A DNA stretch of 64,000 nucleotides from Marinomonas spartinae (GTDB taxonomy: Bacteria > Pseudomonadota > Gammaproteobacteria > Pseudomonadales > Marinomonadaceae): contig NZ_FLOB01000004.1 of NCBI RefSeq assembly GCF_900089775.1, forward strand, positions 1-64,000, in the 5' to 3' direction. Of this stretch, positions 62,132 through 64,000 are shown piece by piece (position 1 is the stretch's first letter; every line of letters begins with the position of its first letter). The translations under genes and the position numbers were made by a program. A model generated the notes under the pieces. The model searched no databases. It saw only the letters and a list, made by a program, of their open reading frames with translations, and was not told the DNA's origin.

Positions 62132-63064
62132 TTAGCCATCTTGATTAATAGATTCAATTAACTCGTCCAGTACCCGTTCTGCTTGATCATTCGTTACCTG
62201 GCAGGTGCCTGCGTTTAAGTGACCGCCACCGCCATAACGTAAACATAATTCGCCAATATTTGTTTGCGAGGAGCGGTCGAGAATAGACTTGCCAACGGCA
62301 AACACTGTATTTTGCTTTTTAAGCCCCCACATTTTATGAATAGAAATGTTACATTCAGGAAACAGAGCGTAAATAATAAAGCGGTTTGTCGCGTATATTA
62401 AATCTTCACTCATAAGGTCTAATACCACAAGATTGTCGTGGACGGTTGCGCATCGCTTGATTTGTTTTTTAGCCAGTTCGTCATGTTCGTGGTAAATCGT
62501 GACTCGCTCTTGCACATCTTCTAAAGCGAGGATCTCATCAATTGAGTGATTACGGCAGTAGTCAATCAACTTCATCATGAGTTGATAGTTTGAAATGCGA
62601 AAGTTTCGAAAGCGCCCTAAGCCTGTTCGAGCATCCATAATGAAGTTTAACAAGACCCAGCGTTTAGGGGTGAGAATTTCTTCCTTGCTAAACTGGGCGG
62701 AGTCGCCTTTGTCGACAGCGTCCATCATTTCACTGGAGATATTGAGGAATTTACTGGCTCCACCGTAGTAATCATAGACAACACGAGCAGCAGAAGGGGC
62801 CTCAGGGTTAATGATATGATTTGTTATATTGCCCTTATTACGAACAGTTTCGCTCAAATGATGGTCAAAGGCGAGATGACAACCTGGGACATACGGAAGA
62901 TTAGTTGTTATGTCTTTGGGGCCGATATCAATTTTGCCATCTTGCATATCTTTGGGATGCACAAATACAATATCATCGATGATATCAAGGTATTTCAGTA
63001 AAACGGCGCAGACCAATCCATCGAAGTCACTTCTTGTTACTAGACGAAATTTATTGTCAGTCAT
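62132..63064 (-). CDS. DHH family phosphoesterase
   Basis: A 310-aa protein with LVTRSDFDGLVCAVLL (motif I with Asp pair), AFDHHLSE (the DHH motif, near residue 66), PSAARVVYDYY and C-terminal DHHA1 ending CLRYGGGGHLNAGTC. DHH/DHHA1 enzymes include exopolyphosphatases, pAp phosphatases and cyclic-di-AMP or pGpG (Orn/NrnA-like) nucleases. The exact substrate cannot be told; it could remove pGpG or oligonucleotides or degrade polyphosphate-like compounds. The IVFVHPKDMQDGKIDI segment is a family variant. Confidence 0.85.
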   Translation of the reverse strand: MTDNKFRLVTRSDFDGLVCAVLLKYLDIIDDIVFVHPKDMQDGKIDIGPKDITTNLPYVPGCHLAFDHHLSETVRNKGNITNHIINPEAPSAARVVYDYYGGASKFLNISSEMMDAVDKGDSAQFSKEEILTPKRWVLLNFIMDARTGLGRFRNFRISNYQLMMKLIDYCRNHSIDEILALEDVQERVTIYHEHDELAKKQIKRCATVHDNLVVLDLMSEDLIYATNRFIIYALFPECNISIHKMWGLKKQNTVFAVGKSILDRSSQTNIGELCLRYGGGGHLNAGTCQVTNDQAERVLDELIESINQDG

Positions 63065-63199
63065 GTTTCTCTACATCCATTCAAAATACATTACTTACGA
63101 CGAGTCACAAATTGTGAAATGTCTACCAATGTGTCACCCAGTAATGATAGAGAGATGACAATAACCTCCGTTCTCTATCATTATGGGCATTGAGCGCTA

Positions 63200-64000
63200 T
63201 TAAGGAAAAATAAACTCTTCTAACTCTAATAAGCTTTTTAACCAAATATCATAGCCTTTTTTGTTTAAGTGTAGTTTGTCTCCTTCAAAGAGGTTGTCCT
63301 TAATGGCATCATTTTTATCTATTAGACCTGAGAATAGATCAATATATTGTGTATTGGGGCGAGTTTTGGCTAAACGTTCAATTTGAAGATTAGCTGCTTC
63401 GATGGTTTTTCGCATACCTGATCGTGCTGGACTGCATTTTATGCTGATTAAGGTCACAGGAATGCCGGGTAAGTGCTGATCAATTTTTTGTAGAAGGTCG
63501 ATGTAGAGTTCAATGACTTTATTACTGTCTTTATGATTTCCAATGTCGTTGTCTCCGGCATAAACGACTAAAGAGCGCGGATTATATGGCAGTACAATAC
63601 GCTCAAAGTAATAAACACACGCTTCGAGGGTGGCGCCACCAAAGCCAAGATTGATCGCGTCTTTATGGGCTAATTTGTCATCAATGTCTTCCCATAAGCG
63701 CATAGTGGAAGAGCCATAAAAGGCAACTGGACGTTCTTTGCTGTGGCGGCTAGCAAGACGAAATTCTAGTTCTCGAACATCGGATTCGAATTCTACATCC
63801 AGCTGATTTAAGCTCATGACATTTGAGCGATAGCCGTTTCGGCCACTCAATATAGGGTACTGTCGAATTTCATGTGCTAGCTCAACCGCTTCGGCCACAT
63901 ACCCACGATATTCTTCTTGGTAGCTCGCTAAGAAAGCCTGTAAAGCACTAGGGTCGTCTGAATTAACTCGGTCGGATAGTTTAAAGGCTGGTTTGATAAC
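63200..64000 (-). CDS. SGNH/GDSL hydrolase, 5' end beyond the window
   Basis: The reading frame is open from 63200 to the window edge at 64000, so the N-terminus is missing. GSSTMRLWEDI is the GDSL block I, GFGGATLEACVYYFERI block II, VVYAGDNDIG block III (GxND with D in place) and GDKLHLNKKGYDIW block V with the Asp-x-x-His pair. It is an esterase/lipase-type SGNH hydrolase. Upstream residues read VIKPAFKLSDRVNSDDPSA, then a helical region, so the protein has an N-terminal extension of at least 95 residues before the SGNH domain. No signal peptide is visible in the part seen. Confidence 0.85.
   Translation of the reverse strand, partial: VIKPAFKLSDRVNSDDPSALQAFLASYQEEYRGYVAEAVELAHEIRQYPILSGRNGYRSNVMSLNQLDVEFESDVRELEFRLASRHSKERPVAFYGSSTMRLWEDIDDKLAHKDAINLGFGGATLEACVYYFERIVLPYNPRSLVVYAGDNDIGNHKDSNKVIELYIDLLQKIDQHLPGIPVTLISIKCSPARSGMRKTIEAANLQIERLAKTRPNTQYIDLFSGLIDKNDAIKDNLFEGDKLHLNKKGYDIWLKSLLELEEFIFP

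Overview
The window looks like chromosomal DNA of a marine gammaproteobacterium. Moderate-to-low GC, several chemoreceptors and cyclic-di-GMP proteins, a glycogen operon, TRAP and ABC importers and many short catabolic operons fit the Oceanospirillales, and Marinomonas is my best guess (inference from gene content, not from a marker gene). I saw no rRNA, tRNA, CRISPR array, transposase or integrase.

Layout. (1) 1-5884: distal end of a chromosomal integron cassette array. Nine cassettes lie on the + strand: unknown small protein, membrane protein, histidine phosphatase, DUF6624 protein, GNAT, possible HEPN protein, Phd/RelE toxin-antitoxin pair, second GNAT, membrane-anchored protein. Each is followed by an attC-like imperfect inverted repeat. 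The integrase must lie to the left of the window. (2) 6084-15888: chromosomal backbone with rsuA, an epimerase, a membrane glutaredoxin, small DUF proteins, Dps, a GNAT preceded by a possible GNAT relic, a DoxD/DoxA quinone oxidoreductase, FMN reductase with SDR, hemB with a nitrilase-family gene, and an exported 2H phosphoesterase. (3) 16188-21123: TAXI-type TRAP transporter, YihX-like HAD phosphatase, methyltransferase. (4) 21238-28733: a minus-strand operon of fused ABC permease, ATPase, binding protein, inositol-monophosphatase-type phosphatase, Cys phosphatase and LacI regulator, divergent from a second small Cys phosphatase. I read this as an importer for a phosphorylated organic compound. 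(5) 29192-31703: REC-REC-HPt protein and REC-GGDEF cyclase. (6) 31729-39153: glycogen operon with a large GH15/phosphorylase-kinase-alpha-like protein, glgB and glgX. (7) 39562-46065: two chemoreceptors, YqaA, a SPOR lipoprotein and an oxaloacetate decarboxylase-type enzyme. (8) 46386-52206: a near-perfect Pho box and -10 ahead of a LacI regulator, binding protein, two permeases, ATPase and GpdQ-like phosphodiesterase; this looks like a phosphate-starvation scavenging operon for a phosphodiester. (9) 52827-64000: Asp/Glu-racemase-family protein, a 1.1-kb AT-rich gene-poor gap, APC permease, ParA-like ATPase, dapA, a PAS-GGDEF-EAL protein, a LysE exporter, a DHH phosphoesterase, and an SGNH hydrolase cut by the window edge.

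Themes. Phosphate-ester metabolism recurs: two importer operons carrying phosphatases or phosphodiesterases, plus the HAD, 2H and DHH enzymes. Signalling is dense, with two chemoreceptors, two GGDEF proteins and a phosphorelay protein. The most interesting parts are the integron tail, the Pho-box phosphodiester operon, the phosphatase-laden ABC operon and the PhK-like glycogen protein.
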